Source: Puccinia triticina
Taxonomy: Eukaryota > Basidiomycota > Pucciniomycetes > Pucciniales > Pucciniaceae
Direction of reading: 5' to 3'
NCBI RefSeq assembly: GCF_026914185.1
Contig: NC_070566.1
Location: forward strand, 6,200,001 to 6,264,000
DNA length: 64,000 nt
This document shows, piece after piece, positions 22,482 to 33,978 of the stretch (its first letter is position 1; each line of letters begins with the position of its first letter). The notes beneath the pieces are model-generated. The model had not been told where the DNA came from. It saw only the letters and a program-made list of their open reading frames with translations, and searched no databases. The position numbers and the translations under genes are program-made.

Positions 22482-23655
22482 TTATCCGGATGGCAAGCCG
22501 GAGTGTAAGTCTGATAGCTGCGGGTTAACACTTTCCGCATCAAAAGGGAGTATTGAGTTAGACTCCAGTAGCTCCTTGATAGTAGAGACCTTAGGAGCCT
22601 CAATAGCTGTCATCAAAAAACGATAGGAGTTGAAGTTTATTAGTTGGGACAGAAATTTTTGAATCATGTGTGTTTTTAGCTCAGCCTATAGGCAGCATTA
22701 AAATAAAATACCACATACATTTGAGTAAATGTAGACGGTTGAAGAGTGGGTTTACCCGAGAGATCAGCAGTATTATCGAGCCAGGAGGTGATGTTTCCTA
22801 AAGATGCAATGTTGATTGTGGCATGCCATATATTAGCACCGAAGTGGTAACATTATCATAGCAAAGGGATTTATCTGAGTAAGAAAGAACTTACCACAGG
22901 CTAAACGAGTAGTGTCGGGGCCATGAACAACGACGCTCCGGCCAAGGACACTTTGCTCTGCTGGGGAGAACTTCAAGAATGGCTCGATGTAGTGTACCGA
23001 AGCGGTATCTTGGGCACTTGATATCTTTCCAAACTTTCCAGATAAATCCTACAGGCGGAATCCGTGACGTTGGCGAATGTTGATCAGTATGTTTCTCAAT
23101 CGGTAGGTGTCAATTGGATCTGCTAAAAAATCTAAACTGCCTTACTCCGGCTTCGCATAAATGAGGCTGATGGAAATCGCAAGGTGTTTTGGCGCCAGCG
23201 TGAAAAGGATCGAGATGTCCCTTAGTTGCTGCGCAATTGCCATCTGCGCCCACCGGATGTGTATGAACTGCGAAAGATAACCGGCTCAGCTTCCCACTGG
23301 ATCCGTGATCGGGATGACAGCGCATCTTTGATAATAGAGCGCGTAATCGAAGCTTGGAGGCGCAAATTGCAGCAGCGGGGCAGCAAAGCTTACCATGATA
23401 AGTGTAGTCACCAAAACCTGCCGGTTTTTTCAAGCCCGAAAGATTGACATCAACCACCAAAAGCTGTGCGCCAGGAACCAATTGGAAGGTCACTCGTCCT
23501 GTGATGCCGAAATTTCCGTTCAGTATAGCGTTCGCGGTCAGGGGAACATGGCAGTCTCCAGTGCCACCAGAGGGGCGCGTTTGTCCGTTGGCGTAGGCTA
23601 GGAAGCAAGTCGCGGCCGATAAGTAGGTAGATTTTCGAAACACTACGTATCTCAT
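22482..23655 (-). CDS. Secreted Cu-only type superoxide dismutase
   Basis: Five exons on the minus strand: 23655-23394, 23267-23146, 23048-22895, 22797-22756 and 22606-22482; 234 aa. An N-terminal hydrophobic segment (LSAATCFLAYANG) looks like a signal peptide. The SOD fold is visible: ITGRVTFQLVPG, VNLSGL, the paired copper His in YHVHTHPV, GHLDPFH, GDLSGKFGKI, and the fourth copper His plus active-site Arg in VVVHGPDTTRLACGN. The zinc-loop His expected before GDL is replaced by a Cys-containing CEAGDL. Known from Candida Sod5-type enzymes, that change marks the Cu-only extracellular family, which dismutates superoxide outside the cell. The C-terminus has a Ser/Pro-type extension (ADLS to SGLPSG) without a clear GPI hydrophobic tail. 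Confidence 0.88.
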
Positions 23656-24480
23656 TCTGTGTGTTTTCCTGAGGATGATTTTTCGCTGGGGGGATTGAAA
23701 GTTGTAGGTGCGCGAAATTATCGACAAGGATGCGGACGAAGAAAAATGCCTCAAGTTAAAAAAAGGTCACCACAACAGAGGCAATATGCAAAATATAACG
23801 GAATGACGAGTGAGGAATTTCTGCTCGACTTCCTCGGTCGAATGGAAGAAGCACATGTCCATCATTTGCATCCTTCTCTGTAGCCATAGCTTTCGTGTAT
23901 GTATCCTTGATCCCGTGATACCAGGGGACAAATGCTCTAGGTCGCGTCAAGATCTGCAAGGGCTGGCGAGTGACGGTGGACATTTCTCATCCGCAGTGTG
24001 GTTTCTGTGTTGTTTTCAGGATGGCTGACTGTTCTAGTGACGGCCGCTTCGCCATCGACCTGGTAGCTATGGGAGCTGGCTGGAGCACCCCGCCGGGCAT
24101 AACCAAGAGACCGGCGGACGGCCTAGCTATATTCCGATCATTCCCCCGGTCGCGGGCGGGCGGCTTGTCCAACTCTTGATTGCTGCCGATCAAGCGGCTG
24201 GAATCGACCTTGGGAATACAATGGACCCGGTGTTACTCTTGTCAATCCTTCACAGCTTGGCTCCTCGGGTAAAATTTGAAACATCTGGTTTCGGAGTTAC
24301 TGGATTTCCATCATCCCATCATTTCAATCATGGCTCGACAGAGATATTCCAGGCGGAGATGTCACTCGCGTGGTGTGTGATAGCTCTGTACTTAAGTCCT
24401 CACGAGCTCTGGTGTCAGCGTGCCCAGGGCAATCACCCTCAATCACCACGGTCCACATTCCGCCTTCGAACTTGCCCTCA
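23656..24480. promoter_or_regulatory. Divergent intergenic region between SOD and SHB17-like genes
   Basis: The 825 bp lie between two start codons that point away from each other. Open frames within (23659-24179) have no recognisable motif. No specific operator or TATA element could be assigned. Confidence 0.4.
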
Positions 24481-25617
24481 ATGGTGGCTCCTAAGCGACT
24501 ACCCCGTGTTTATTGCGTCCGGCATGGTCCCACCGAATGGCAAGTTTTCGTTTGTTCATCCATGCGTTGCTACATTTTACTTATGTAATCCTTCTTTCCT
24601 CATAGGAGCATCAATGGACGGCACGTAAGCGTTCTACCTATTTCACGGCGTGCTTTTTCCTATCTCTGAGTCCGTATTCATGTTGTGAGAATATCAACCT
24701 AGACCGGGACGACAGACCTGCCGCTCACTGAGGAAGGTGAAAAAATCGTTGCCGACTCATCGGGTAGACTTGTGGGGCCAAATAGTGAGCTAGATTTCAA
24801 AAACCCCGACTTTTTATTTCCGCAGCATGCTGACTGGCTATTCTTCAATATATATTTATTCTTCTATCAGAAATCATCGATCCACAACTTTTTACGAAAG
24901 TCTTAATATCACCTAGGCAACGTGCTAAGCGGACCTTCGAGCTTTTGTTCAAAGACAACGTACCTGCGTTTGAAATCGAGGAAAATGTTCGCGAATGGAC
25001 CTACGGGGATTATGAAGGTAGGAAATACTTCTCTTGCCTAAGTGGATTCCGTCACGCTTATATCTACATTTTTGTCTTCCCGCTCAAGGTCTATGGAAAC
25101 ACGAAGTCGCTGAGATAAGAAAACAGAAAGGGCTGCCGAGTGGCCGCGGTGGTTGGGATATTTGGGTAAGAGCCATCTACCACCCTGTTGAGATTCCTGA
25201 TATTCTGGGTGACCAAGATGCCCCGGGATCTCAACACTTCACAGGTAGATGGATGTGAAGGAGGGGAAAGTCCTGAGGAGATCACAGCACGAGTAGATTG
25301 CGTTGTGAGGAAAGTGAAAGACTTACACCGAGCGTGGGTTGAAGACCCCAATCGCAAGGCCGAAGATAAAGGAGGTGACGTGCTGATCGTTACTCATGGG
25401 TAAGAGGGACAAAAGCATTCCTTATTTCCCTGGATAACTTGCTGATTTTCAAACAAGCAGACACTTTTCTCGATGTTTTGTGGCTCGTTGGCTAGGATTG
25501 CCGCTGCCTCATGGAAGCCTTTTCACCGTTGAGACCGGATCAGTCACTATTGGTCAATACTACGGCGGTAGTCTAGACTATCCAATTCTTGGAGGTTTGA
25601 ACATTGGCTCCGTATAA
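24481..25617 (+). CDS. SHB17: Histidine-phosphatase family, sedoheptulose-1,7-bisphosphatase-like
   Basis: Seven exons: 24481-24539, 24606-24624, 24703-24784, 24871-25017, 25089-25165, 25245-25399 and 25461-25617; 231 aa. The phosphohistidine motif is VYCVRHGPTEW (catalytic RHG, His about residue 15), followed by SINGRHTGTTDLPLT, the SPRQRAKRT arginine block, the acidic EWTYGDYEG block and the second catalytic His in DVLIVTHGHFSRC. This is the fungal Shb17 pattern (riboneogenesis; cytosolic sugar bisphosphatase), though other phosphoglycerate-mutase-like enzymes share the core. The first intron uses a GC donor (GCAAGT), needed to rebuild the Trp codon of TEW. The remaining introns are GT-AG. 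Confidence 0.88.
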
Positions 25618-26449
25618 ATCTTCCTTATCTTATATAACTTGCTCCCAACATTAGTTCGCAGCTTTTCACTCCCTCTCCTTCTTGTGCCTGCCATGATAAA
25701 GAAAGGTACCACGCAAGAGAAGTCCTGGGAAGATTCCACTGAAGCATCGTTAAGAATTGCAGGACAAAGCTAGAGATATTACGTCATAAGCTGCTTCATT
25801 GGTGTGATGGCGCTTTGATTGTAAAACGTGTCTTCCCTAAAATGATTATGTCTACATACTACTCTTGTTTCACCTGTTTCGTTCTGCTTCTTTTCGACAT
25901 GTTTCTTTCTTACCTTGTTATTACTGTTGCCTTGAAATAAAGCTTTTTCATAAAGCTGTAACTATCCCTTCCTCAGTTTATGTCTAGCTCACCGGAATCC
26001 TACGAGGTTAAACTTCCTCAACTATCCTCAGCTCGGCGAATTGTTCACTTGAATAAAGTTGATAGTCATTTGATTACTAGGACGAGAAGGTGGTCACACT
26101 GGGGCCATGGTCTTGACACAGGACAGCGTCTCACATGCTATTCGACGATAAGACAGCAGACAGATGTATCCTATACGTACCATGGGAAGGTCCGCGCAGA
26201 CGACCTCGAGTATCGTAGGACCGCAGGTACCCCTTCTTATGGAGACGATACAGCAAGCGAATCCGGACATCCTATAGAACGGGGCTCTCATGTTTCAGCG
26301 GCCGCAATATATATTCACCCCTTATTCCCTTAGTCCCTACAGGCATTGGACACAAAAACCATCTTGCGCTTTTTCTTGGTAACCATTTCTTTAACCGAAT
26401 ACCACAGACGCTAGAAGCACCTTTGAGTTGAAGACCATCATTACCAACG
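25618..26449. other. Intergenic, no gene seen
   Basis: Between the stop of the phosphatase gene and the start of the GMC gene. AATAAA at 25937-25942 may serve as the upstream gene's polyadenylation signal. No further gene recognised. Confidence 0.5.
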
Positions 26450-28515
26450 ATGGAATACGACTACGTGATCGTGTAAGTCATGGTATACGCATATCAATCG
26501 TAGTACAACAAGAAAATGCTAACCAGCATTCCTACTGCCTGTCAATTTTTTTTTTGAAGGGGCGGTGGAACAGCAGGCTGTGTCCTAGCCCACCGTTTGT
26601 CCGAAGACCCAAACATCTCGGTATTGGTCATCGAAGGCGGACCGAGCGATCAAAATCTGGACTCCGTATTGCAACTGAAAAACTGGATCAACCTGTTGAA
26701 TGGTCCCCTCGATTATAGCTATCCAATCAAGGAGCAATCTCGGGGGAACAGTCACATAATTCATAGCAGAGCAAAGGTTTTAGGTGGCTGTAGTAGCCAC
26801 AATACCTTGATTAGTTTCTTCCCCTTCCCTGAAGACATGGATGATTGGGTCCAAGCTGGTGCTCAAGGCTGGGAATGGGACAAGTTCAAAGTATACGCCG
26901 GAAGAGTCAAATCTCACATCCAACCCGTTGCTAAAAAGGATCAGAATTCCCTCGCTGGAGCTTTCATAGATGCGACCCACGAAGCCCTCAACCTACCCAA
27001 AATCGCCGATTTCGCCCAATGGATGAAAGCCGGAGGTCAATCTCCTTGGCGAGAGGGTGTCGGATGGCTCAGCGTCGCGTACCATCCTGAGACTGGTACC
27101 AGATCTAGCGCCAGTGTGGCCTACGTCCACGAAATCCTTGGGAAGAGAAAAAACTTGACAATTTGGTTCGAAGCCTGGACTAGCAAGTTGGTTGTCTCTG
27201 GACCGCAGAAAGCTGTCACCGGCGTCGAAGTCGAACTCAAGGACGGGCGGAAGGTTTTTGTCAAAGCGAAGAAGGAAGTCTGCTTGTGCGCCGGGGCCAT
27301 CGATTCGCCAAGACTCCTACTTTTATCGGGCATCGGGCCTCGAAAGCAATTGGAAGATCTCAACATTCCGGTTGTTCACCACCTTCCAGGGGTCGGTGAA
27401 AACTTACTCGACCACCCAGAAACAAGTAAGGACGCGTATTTACTGGCTGTCTGAAAGATAAACCGAGCATAGCATGCTCACACTCCCACCTGTTGCGCAG
27501 TAATCATGTGGAGGACCGGTCCTCAGCCTTTGCAGACCGTCATGAAGTCCGAGGTAGCCTATTTCAATCGCCGGCCTGTGGCCACAGACTCACGGCCGGA
27601 CATGATGAGTCACATATGTTCGTCCAAAACAATTGCAATATCAGAAAATCCAGTCACCCAACAACTGACCTCGAGATTGACCTCTGACATCCAGACCAAA
27701 TTCCGTTCGCCGAGAATACCGAGCGCCTAGGCTATCCTCGTCCAGAGCACGCATTTTGTGTCACTCCCAACATGTGAGCGATATATATTCGAGCCAGCAC
27801 CTAGCTATCTAGAAACAAAAGTGATATCGTGCTAATCTGGCATTTTGGCCCCTCACAACTGGAATCAAAAAGACCAAGACCGAAATCGAAAGGGAAATTA
27901 TATCTTACCACAAGCAATCCAAAAGTCAAACCTGAGTTGGACTTTCAATATTTCACGGATCCCGAGGACTACGATGCTCAAGTTTTAGTTGATGGGATCA
28001 AGCAAGCAAGACTAATAGCCAAGTCTGAACCCTTCAAAAGTTGGCTGTTAGAAGAAGTTGCCCCTGGCCCGAAGGTACAATCCGACGAGGATTTGAGTCT
28101 CTATGCTCGAAAAGCTTCGCATACTGTCTATCATCCAGCTGTAAGATTTGTGGTCTTCTTCTGCACCTGTTTCCCAGCCTTCATGCTTATTCAAGAGCTG
28201 ACTGTATTACCTGACCTTCCGATCTTTCAGGGGACTTGCAAGATGGGGTCAGTTGAAGATGAAATGACAGTGGTCGACCCCAACATGAGAGTTAAAGGAA
28301 TGAAGAATATCAGGATAATCGACGCCTCAATCTTTCCAGTTTAGTCATTTCTAATACTGCAGATCTTTGCCCCGCGTTCATTTTTTCGGCTAATATGTCA
28401 ACTTGTCCAACAGAGCATGATCAGTGTCAATCCCATGATCACAGTCATGATGATCGGGGAAAAGGCAAGCGATTTAATCCTCCAGGACTACTACGACATT
28501 CCTAGCAAATTGTGA
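26450..28515 (+). CDS. GMC oxidoreductase (choline dehydrogenase / alcohol oxidase-like)
   Basis: Seven exons: 26450-26472, 26560-27425, 27501-27617, 27695-27773, 27873-28140, 28231-28338 and 28414-28515; exactly 521 codons including stop. The FAD-binding Rossmann motif is at the very N-terminus (DYVIV then GGGTAGCVLAHRLSEDP, then VLVIEGG). GMC signature 1 (KVLGGCSSHNTL) and signature 2 (GAIDSPRLLLLSGIGP) follow. C-terminally come LGYPRPEH, SHTVYHPAGTCKMG with the active-site His, and NPMITVMMIGEKASDLI. Length is normal for the family (about 520-600). No signal peptide is seen, so it is probably intracellular. The substrate cannot be told from sequence: choline, aryl alcohol and glucose-type enzymes all share this layout. 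It is transcribed toward GGC1. Confidence 0.93.
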
Positions 28516-29044
28516 ATACAACTCCCGACGTGCACTGGTGCATTTTGGCACATCTTAATTTTCCATTTATTTGCTCATTTTACCCATTTTTGGTCCACTT
28601 ATCTGCCTAACCTTCTTGTCCTGATACGATACATTCATGTTGTCCTGCCTTGAAGTTGTACTGCCGCGATACATCATCTTGTCCTTCTCTGATGTATGCA
28701 TCTTGACCTTTCCCCCGGAACAGAGCAAACTATACTTTTTTGCTTTCTCAAACAACCACGGCACTTGTTTTTTCATTCAAGGATTCACAATTGTGTTTTG
28801 GCAGCCATCAATTCAAAACCAAGATTATGTATCTGTGTGCAGTAAATGAGCAATAACAGGAGACAATGGAAACGTGGAGATGTGTATAGCAAAGATTTGT
28901 ACATATATGGGGGATTGTTTTTTCGGTCGGGTATTGAAATAAGAGCCAACAAAATTGCCAATGAACTCCGAGGAATCACCAGGGCCAGTCATCATCATTG
29001 TTGTAGATCATTATTGTCAAGTAAAGCGCATGTTTCCATTTCTT
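28516..29044. other. Convergent 3' intergenic region
   Basis: Lies between the stop codons of the GMC gene (+) and GGC1 (-). Both terminators must lie here; no other feature recognised. Confidence 0.5.
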
Positions 29045-30559
29045 TCAAACGTATTTGCCAAACATGGGTATCAAGCTTTGGGCCAACGTGAAGGAAAAAA
29101 TCAGTTTCGGCCCAACGACCAAAACCTAGTTTTGGGGCGGGTGGTAAAGCAATCGCGGTCAGCGGAAAATGTATAGCGAGTGAAAAGTAATCAAGGAACA
29201 ACGAAAGATGCGTACTTTGGGCGTCAAGCCTTTGAAGAAAGCACCGAATCCCTCGTGCTTCATGATGTCTTTGATGACCATGATTCCACCCTGCTTGGAT
29301 TCAAAGTTTTGGTTCTGTATCCGAGTCTAATACAAAATTCCAAGGTGATGTAAGGCCATGGAACGGTTCTCTTTGCGACTGAAAAAGCCAGGTGAGATGG
29401 TTTTCAAGATTCATGGAAATACTGGCATACTTTGATGACGTCCAATGGCTGCGAAATGGCGATGGATGATATACTCCCGGCAATCGAACACACAAAATTT
29501 TGACTCCAAGTAGCTTTCGAATAATCTTCCAACTTGAACAGGTATTCCTTGGTGAAAGCTGACCCGCCAAAAAGCTGTTTTGGGTACGAACACGGAGGAT
29601 CAGAAGCGATTTTTCAGTGGTTCGACTCATAAACTTTCCCTGTATTGTTTCATGGTCATGTTAAGCCTGCGTGGGGAGAAGGAAGTTGACTAACTGCAAA
29701 GGAGCCAGGTGCGTTACGTGCCGCCGTCCAGCCCCATCCCCGGTATAATGAAAATCCTTCGTCTGCCACAATTTTTAAGAAGCTTCTGGATCGAAATGCC
29801 TCCGGATTCGTCCTGGAGATTCGTGGGGGTTTGAGAGAATTTTATTTAATTCCCAAGTCGTATTGAAATCAATGATAGCAGAAACGGATGGGACAGTCAT
29901 CCGATGAAACTCTACACAGAAGGAAGCCCCGAGCGAAGGTAAATCGGCTCACTGTCTCTTAATCTTAAGTACATCTAATGGTAAAAGGACGATTTCGCCG
30001 ATTCCCGTTAAAGATCCTGCTGCGGCTTCAGTCATAGCCTTTCCATTCTTTTCGCCAAACATGGATACGAACTTCGATTTGTGGTGTTTGTTTAGATAAT
30101 CTTTGAAATAAGGCTGGCCCCCGAACCTTTATCATATACGCGCAATTTAAGCCAACATGTGCATTGAATCTTAACATCAAATGGGTGAGAAATACTCAAC
30201 TTGTATATCCTTTGGAGGATTTTATATCCAGCTGCATATCCTAAACCAGGAAATAGCGACAAAAATTTCTTTCCGATCGGAGCCTCTGCATAATTCTTGA
30301 ACACGATTTGGTTGAAGTTTAGTGAACTCGATTTGTTGGACATCAATCTTTTTGCCAATGTATCGACCGGGTGGAAAATCATCAATTCAGCGACGCCTAT
30401 AGAAGGAAAAGAAGTAGTAAGTTGCTTGTGCGCAAATTATTGTTTTCTCCCGTGAGTGAATTCTTCCATTCATGAGATGAGTTAACCTGAAGTGCCCGAG
30501 CCTAAGAATCGGGCAGCCCCGCTATCGCGATGCTGTGTTGAGGAGAGGGGGGGTGACAT
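29045..30559 (-). CDS. GGC1: Mitochondrial GTP/GDP carrier
   Basis: Seven exons on the minus strand: 30559-30487, 30396-30201, 30126-29953, 29812-29695, 29574-29431, 29326-29216 and 29125-29045; 298 aa (yeast Ggc1 is 300). Three mitochondrial-carrier repeats are visible through their signatures: MIFHPVDTLAKRL (repeat 1), IVLLPLDVLKIKRQ (repeat 2) and AISQPLDVIKTRIQ (repeat 3). Ggc1-specific blocks match well: FPGLGYAAGYKILQRIYK, GWGWTAARNAPGSFALFGG, TRIQNQNFESKQGG and the C-terminal GPKLIFSFTLAQSLIP. Known role: exchange of GTP for GDP across the inner mitochondrial membrane, linked to iron homeostasis. All introns are GT-AG and 71-140 bp. Confidence 0.95.
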
Positions 30560-30740
30560 GGTTGTGTAAAATGGTTCGTTGGCCCTTGAATGCTTCTCTA
30601 TCGTTCCGGGTCTGCTTGAGGTTCTTTCGAGATTTGAGGTCGGGAGATATTTAAGTACATATTATGGTTATGGTGGTCAAAATTGAATATGCAAAACAAT
30701 TGCGCCGGCTCAATTCTGAAACTTATTTGCGTTGGTCCCG

Positions 30741-30812
30741 AACTTAACACAAGCCCCTCGCTGCTGCGGGCGTCAAGCCTCCGATAGCCCTCGGCAGGAG
30801 GGACTTGCGCGC
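30741..30812 (+). repeat. Family A hairpin head (diverged)
   Basis: It opens AACTTAACACAAGCCCCTCG and closes AGGAGGGACTTGCGC with GC-rich arms between. This matches the head of repeat family A; the following about 80 bp only weakly resembles the family body (TTTGGCTGGGTGG). Confidence 0.6.
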
Positions 30813-31114
30813 TATCGCCCCTTTTTGGCGTGCCAAGATTCTGAGTTTGGCTGGGTGGTTTCTTCAAACCATCACAGTTTCCTGCTTTCAACATGTTTAA
30901 CCTTAAAAATTTGCTTGGCATAAATCCTTGCTTCTTGCCTATCATCTCATATAATCTGAGTTATGTTAGACCTTTTCTTCTGGTACAAATAAATTATCCA
31001 AGAAAATCAAACCTTGGAGTTCACTGAAGTCGAGTAACAGACATCATCTGTGCTCAATGAAATCTACATGTAGTTTTTTTTTTTCAACTTACAGTTTGTT
31101 TTCATACCATACAC
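30813..31114. other. Intergenic, no gene seen
   Basis: AT-rich sequence between the hairpin head and the satellite fragment; nothing recognised. Confidence 0.5.
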
Positions 31115-31260
31115 CAGCATACACCCCACTCGATGACGGGTCATCGGCATTGGATGGAGTGCCACTCCACTCAATAACCCGTCATCAAGTGGAGTGTACA
31201 CCTAATGGCCGGTAGGGTGGGGATCCCGTAATTAACCGGCCATTGAATGGTTGTGTTGTC
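31115..31260. repeat. Fragment of the TGACCGGTCA-type minisatellite
   Basis: CCACTCGATGACGGGTCATC, AATAACCCGTCATCAAGTGG and TAACCGGCCATTGAATGG, separated by GGAGTG(C/T)AC spacers, match the units in the 2.8-4.6 kb TIR element. No TIR was found around it. Confidence 0.7.
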
Positions 31261-31322
31261 CAGCTACATCACGACTTATGAGCACAGTCCTCAAATGAGG
31301 GTCCGTGCTCTAATCTCACAAT

Positions 31323-31503
31323 TATGGTGTTCAAAGCTGGTTTGCATAATTTTATGCATGCATAAATCATAAAATAATAAAAATATTTTGGTGAGGAAAT
31401 TTTGTATTACATAATCAGACAGTCATATCCCCTGCAAAAAAGATTTTATGATTTTATGATTTATGCCTGCATAAAATTATGCAAACCAACTTTGAACACC
31501 ATA
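31323..31503. mobile_element. Tc1/mariner-type MITE, 177 bp, TA target site
   Basis: Inverted repeats of about 50 bp start TGGTGTTCAAAGCTGGTTTG at 31325 and end CAACTTTGAACACCA at 31501, with a few mismatches. The element is flanked by TA on each side. Size, AT-richness and TA duplication fit a Stowaway-like mariner MITE. Confidence 0.82.
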
Positions 31504-31739
31504 TGAATGTCTGCAAATCTGGGTTACAGAGTTAGTAACGTTCATGAGGTTTGTTTCTCTTCTATAATTTCTCAGGATACATATGAGCCAGTACAAAAAG
31601 AAAAAAATACCAGAATCAGCAGTAGCATGTTGGGCTGAGCTGGAGCAAAAAATAATAACAAAAAGTTGTGGTATGTGAGATGTACAATGAAGAAAAGGAA
31701 AACAGACCTGAAAACCCCATTCTCCGTGCGCCAGAATGG

Positions 31740-32180
31740 GGAGGTACAGTATAAGTCCCTCCTGACAGAGGCTTGCTTTGCGAGTTCAGCCTACCCCCCA
31801 GGGGCCCGGAGTCTTGAGGGACTTTTCCAAGTTTGCGTTGGTCCGGCAGCGGGGTTGAAAATGAGTAAGCCTAACTTTGGGTAAGTCCCTGTGTAACAGG
31901 AGGCTAACAAAACTAAATCCCTCTGATATGGGGGCTCATGATTGAATTTTACTGGAGCTAAATTCAAGGCCTTTATGGACAAAGTTTTAAAATTTGGGTA
32001 AAATGCACAGCAGCAAGTGATACTGATCAATTGGTGCAATTTATCAATTTTTTATAAAATTGTTCATACCACCTTAAAATGTGTTCCAAAGTTTTTTGAA
32101 TTTCAATTGCAAACCCTCCTGTTGGAGGGTGACGCTGTCCCACAGGGACCTTCCAAAGGAGGGACTTCTAGTAAGTCTAG
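31740..32180. repeat. Cluster of degenerate GC-hairpin heads
   Basis: Three related hairpins with AAGTCCCTCC-like or CCCTCC-like arms lie at about 31750-31840, 31880-31945 and 32115-32175, the last ending AAGGAGGGACTT. They resemble the heads of families A and B but lack recognisable bodies. Confidence 0.5.
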
Positions 32181-32294
32181 ACTCTACCCTGCAGCCTGAG
32201 AGAATCTGGAAAATAGCTTTTTTTTCAACTTGCTGTAGCAGCACCTGGCCACCATGGGTTCTGCTTCATTCCTCATTACACAACTTGCACTGTG

Positions 32295-32453
32295 CAAAAT
32301 CCAAAAATCACAATGTTACCACAATGATTGTAGATCAAGGAAATGGGTTGAAGAGGTAGGAGAATTGTCAGCCACAAAATCCAAAAATCACAATGTTACC
32401 ACAATGATTGTAGATCAAGGAAATGGGTTGAAGAGGTAGGAGAATTGTCAGCC
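32295..32453. repeat. Exact 80-bp tandem duplication
   Basis: The unit beginning CAAAATCCAAAAATCACAAT and ending TTGTCAGCC occurs twice head to tail (32295-32374 and 32375-32453) without a visible mismatch apart from the junction base. The identity suggests a recent duplication. Confidence 0.9.
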
Positions 32454-32796
32454 TTAGAGATACATTAAGTATCCAAAAGACTGCAATAACTTAGTAAATA
32501 ATAATAATTATTAAATTATTATTGCAGAATCAGATTCCTCATCATAAATTAAGGGGGGTCACCCACTTGAAGTACCCCCTTATTCCTATTCCTTCATGTA
32601 CTAATTGTATAAATAAGAATTGGCCCCAGAAAGCGCCCAAAAATAGTATTACATACATAAATTTAGTAAAACAAACAATGTACATAAAATTAAACTGTTG
32701 TACATTAATGAGTAATATTACTTGTGTAAAAATACCCCGTGAAAGTATTATGTAGACTTCTACTGAAGCTCTTTCACATGACAATTGGTTATAAAC

Positions 32797-33360
32797 ATGT
32801 CATGTGACAGAGTCAGGGAAATTAGTCTATTACAATACAATTAAATTACCCACAGCCAAGCCCTTTTCACGGCTACTCCTCTGGATACTCCCATAGGGAG
32901 GAAAGGACTCAGTGATTACGCCCACTGAAGTCCCCTCTATAAATAGAGGCCTATTTGGCCCTCAGGAAAAGATCCCCCAGACCATTCACCGCCCATAAAC
33001 TGTAAGTTTGCCGTGAATATTCTCCTCTGCTACATTTGTAGCCACTTTTCCTTATAAACCATCCCCAGCACGTAAAAATCCACTGGATTAAACCCTTTAA
33101 ATCATCAAAAATCCCTTATTAGCATATTTAAAGCTTTATCCTTATAAGTAGTTGCCGTAAGACCACCGCCTCTGTCAAGCAGCCAATCAGTTTAAGCGCT
33201 TACCACCTACTTTCACGCCAAATTAATTCCCTGTAATTAATTACATAATTAATTCCCTGTAATTAATAATTACATATTATTAATTACATAATTAATTCCT
33301 CCTCTGTTACAGAGTGTTAAAACCCTTGTAGTGGCCATATTTGCCACGTAACAAGCTTGG
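32797..33360 (+). repeat. Possible solo LTR or LTR fragment with AT-rich minisatellite
   Basis: The sequence has an LTR-like plan. TGTCATGTGACAG is the start candidate, and a TATA box (TATAAATAGAGG, about 32938) is followed by a C-rich stretch (GATCCCCCAGACC). At 33221-33299 a 26-bp AT-rich unit (AATTAATTCCCTGTAATTAA) repeats about three times. No target duplication was found, so the borders are a guess. Confidence 0.35.
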
Positions 33361-33978
33361 TAATTTAAATTACCAGTGTTTACATCAGCACAGTTATAGT
33401 GCTAGGGCCCAAAACCCTTATTTTGACGGGTTTTTTGCCCTAAGCTTCATAAACAGAGCTGTCAAGAATACTACACAGATATGGATAGGTTGGGCCCTGA
33501 ATCCTGATGGAAATGAAAACTAGATAAAAAAAGATTCAAGGACAAGGACAGGGATTTTGAAACAATTACCACAAAAATTATTAATTCTCTCAGGTCGCAG
33601 GTTCCACATAGCCCATAAACCTTCATTTGGCGCAACATCACAAGTATTTTCCCATAACCACTCTGAGATCAGGAGGGAGTTACTCAGTCAAGTTAGAGCT
33701 TAAACCGCCTCTCTGGAGGTGTTACTGGGGCAACATTCTTGTGCATAGAGAGAGGCTTAAGTACAAAGTGGGATTGCAGGAGTGGCACGATGTGTTGATT
33801 ACTCTAATCACCTCCTTAAATAGGTATAAGAAAAACACCATACTCCAATGCAAGAAACTTGGGTCAGATAACTCACAAGCCCGCCATATTCAAGTCATAC
33901 GTCACCACTAAAAAGTCACGATTTGTCGGTACGATGGAAACTTTGCGCAGCAAAAATTGATGTTTGTGGAATTCTTAC
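33361..33978. other. Unassigned DNA at the broken 3' end of the peptidase gene
   Basis: No gene recognised. This stretch takes the place where the catalytic half of the prolyl oligopeptidase gene should continue on the minus strand. Confidence 0.5.
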
